Below, in pieces: positions 63,855-64,000 of a stretch of DNA of 64,000 nt (position 1 is the stretch's first letter; every line of letters starts with the position of its first letter). The notes beneath the pieces were generated by a model. That model was given only the letters and a program-made list of their open reading frames with translations, was not told the DNA's origin and made no database searches. Origin of the DNA: Oryzomonas japonica (GTDB lineage: Bacteria; Desulfobacterota; Desulfuromonadia; Geobacterales; Pseudopelobacteraceae); the NCBI RefSeq assembly GCF_008802365.1, contig NZ_VZQZ01000008.1:22593-86592 (forward strand). Direction: 5' to 3'. The position numbers and the translations under genes were made by a program.

Positions 63855-64000
63855 TCAGGGGGTGGGAGATTTCATGGCTTCCTGGATCTTTTTGTGGATG
63901 GCGTTCATGTCAAAGGGTTTCTGGATGAAGGGGACCCCCTCGTCCAGGACCCCGTGATGGGCGATGACGTCCGAGGTATAGCCGGACATGTACAGGGCCC
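63855..64000 (-). CDS. C-terminus of a receiver-domain (hybrid histidine kinase/response regulator) protein
   Basis: Only the last 48 codons lie in the window; the gene begins beyond the right edge. The sequence reads [20 protein letters not shown] followed by [17 protein letters not shown]. This matches the alpha4-beta5 region of receiver domains; the KPF Lys is the conserved phosphorylation-site Lys. The LYMSGYT...[16 protein letters not shown] form is typical of receivers at the end of hybrid sensor kinases. The stop is at 63857-63855. Confidence 0.85.
   Translation of the reverse strand, partial: ALYMSGYTSDVIAHHGVLDEGVPFIQKPFDMNAIHKKIQEAMKSPTP

Overview
The window is GC-rich and gene-dense. 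It looks like a chromosomal segment of a Geobacter-type bacterium (Desulfuromonadales/Geobacterales). This rests on gene content: secreted multicopper oxidases, c-type cytochromes with CxxCH motifs, sigma-54 regulation, a hybrid-cluster protein, abundant c-di-GMP and chemotaxis signalling, a DUF362 ferredoxin and quinolinate synthase. No phage genes, transposase or CRISPR array were seen. Mobile DNA is limited to three copies of a short palindromic dispersed repeat.

Layout. 1-2.1 kb: end of an unknown gene, a CruF-like carotenoid protein, a nucleoside phosphorylase/futalosine hydrolase-like enzyme and tRNA-Ser. 2.3-7.3 kb: signalling block (XRE repressor, divergent chemoreceptor, soluble histidine kinase, CBS-PAS-GGDEF protein). 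7.4-16.3 kb: hybrid-cluster protein with a CRP/FNR-type site, DUF362 ferredoxin, dtd, tRNA-Pro, acyl-CoA synthetase, nadA and an MlaE-type permease. 16.3-23.7 kb: repeat-rich secreted protein, nitronate monooxygenase, ArsR-methyltransferase fusion next to S-adenosylhomocysteine hydrolase, a Skp/OmpH chaperone and an HD-GYP protein. 23.8-31 kb: tRNA-Leu, radical SAM protein, RNase G, a ribbon-helix-helix protein and a sigma-54 activator carrying a hydrogenase-like H-cluster domain.

31.4-46.0 kb is the most unusual part. Seven or eight co-directional genes encode exported proteins: a 1825-residue beta-helix protein, three multicopper-oxidase homologues, a lipoprotein, a subtilisin-like protease, an Ig/cohesin-like lipoprotein and a Kelch lipoprotein. 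Three of them end in dockerin-like calcium-loop modules. The copper-ligand motifs of one multicopper oxidase appear to be divided between two adjacent genes. Together this suggests a cell-surface, cohesin/dockerin-like copper oxidase assembly.

46.2-51.5 kb holds a PmrAB/QseBC-like two-component cassette with two PAP2 phosphatases, bracketed by similar 11-bp-period direct repeats, then a small Lys/Ala-rich exported protein with a sigma-54-type promoter. 51.9-57.7 kb: YgjP-like metalloprotease, Tim44-like protein, ferredoxin-tailed aldo-keto reductase overlapping an IHF gene, and a lexA-dinB operon under a 26-bp perfect palindrome. 57.9-60.3 kb: an exported operon of molybdopterin oxidoreductase, cytochrome, superoxide-reductase-like protein and cytochrome. 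The end holds an arginine-to-proline pair (ornithine cyclodeaminase-like protein plus arginase) and the C-terminus of a receiver-domain protein.
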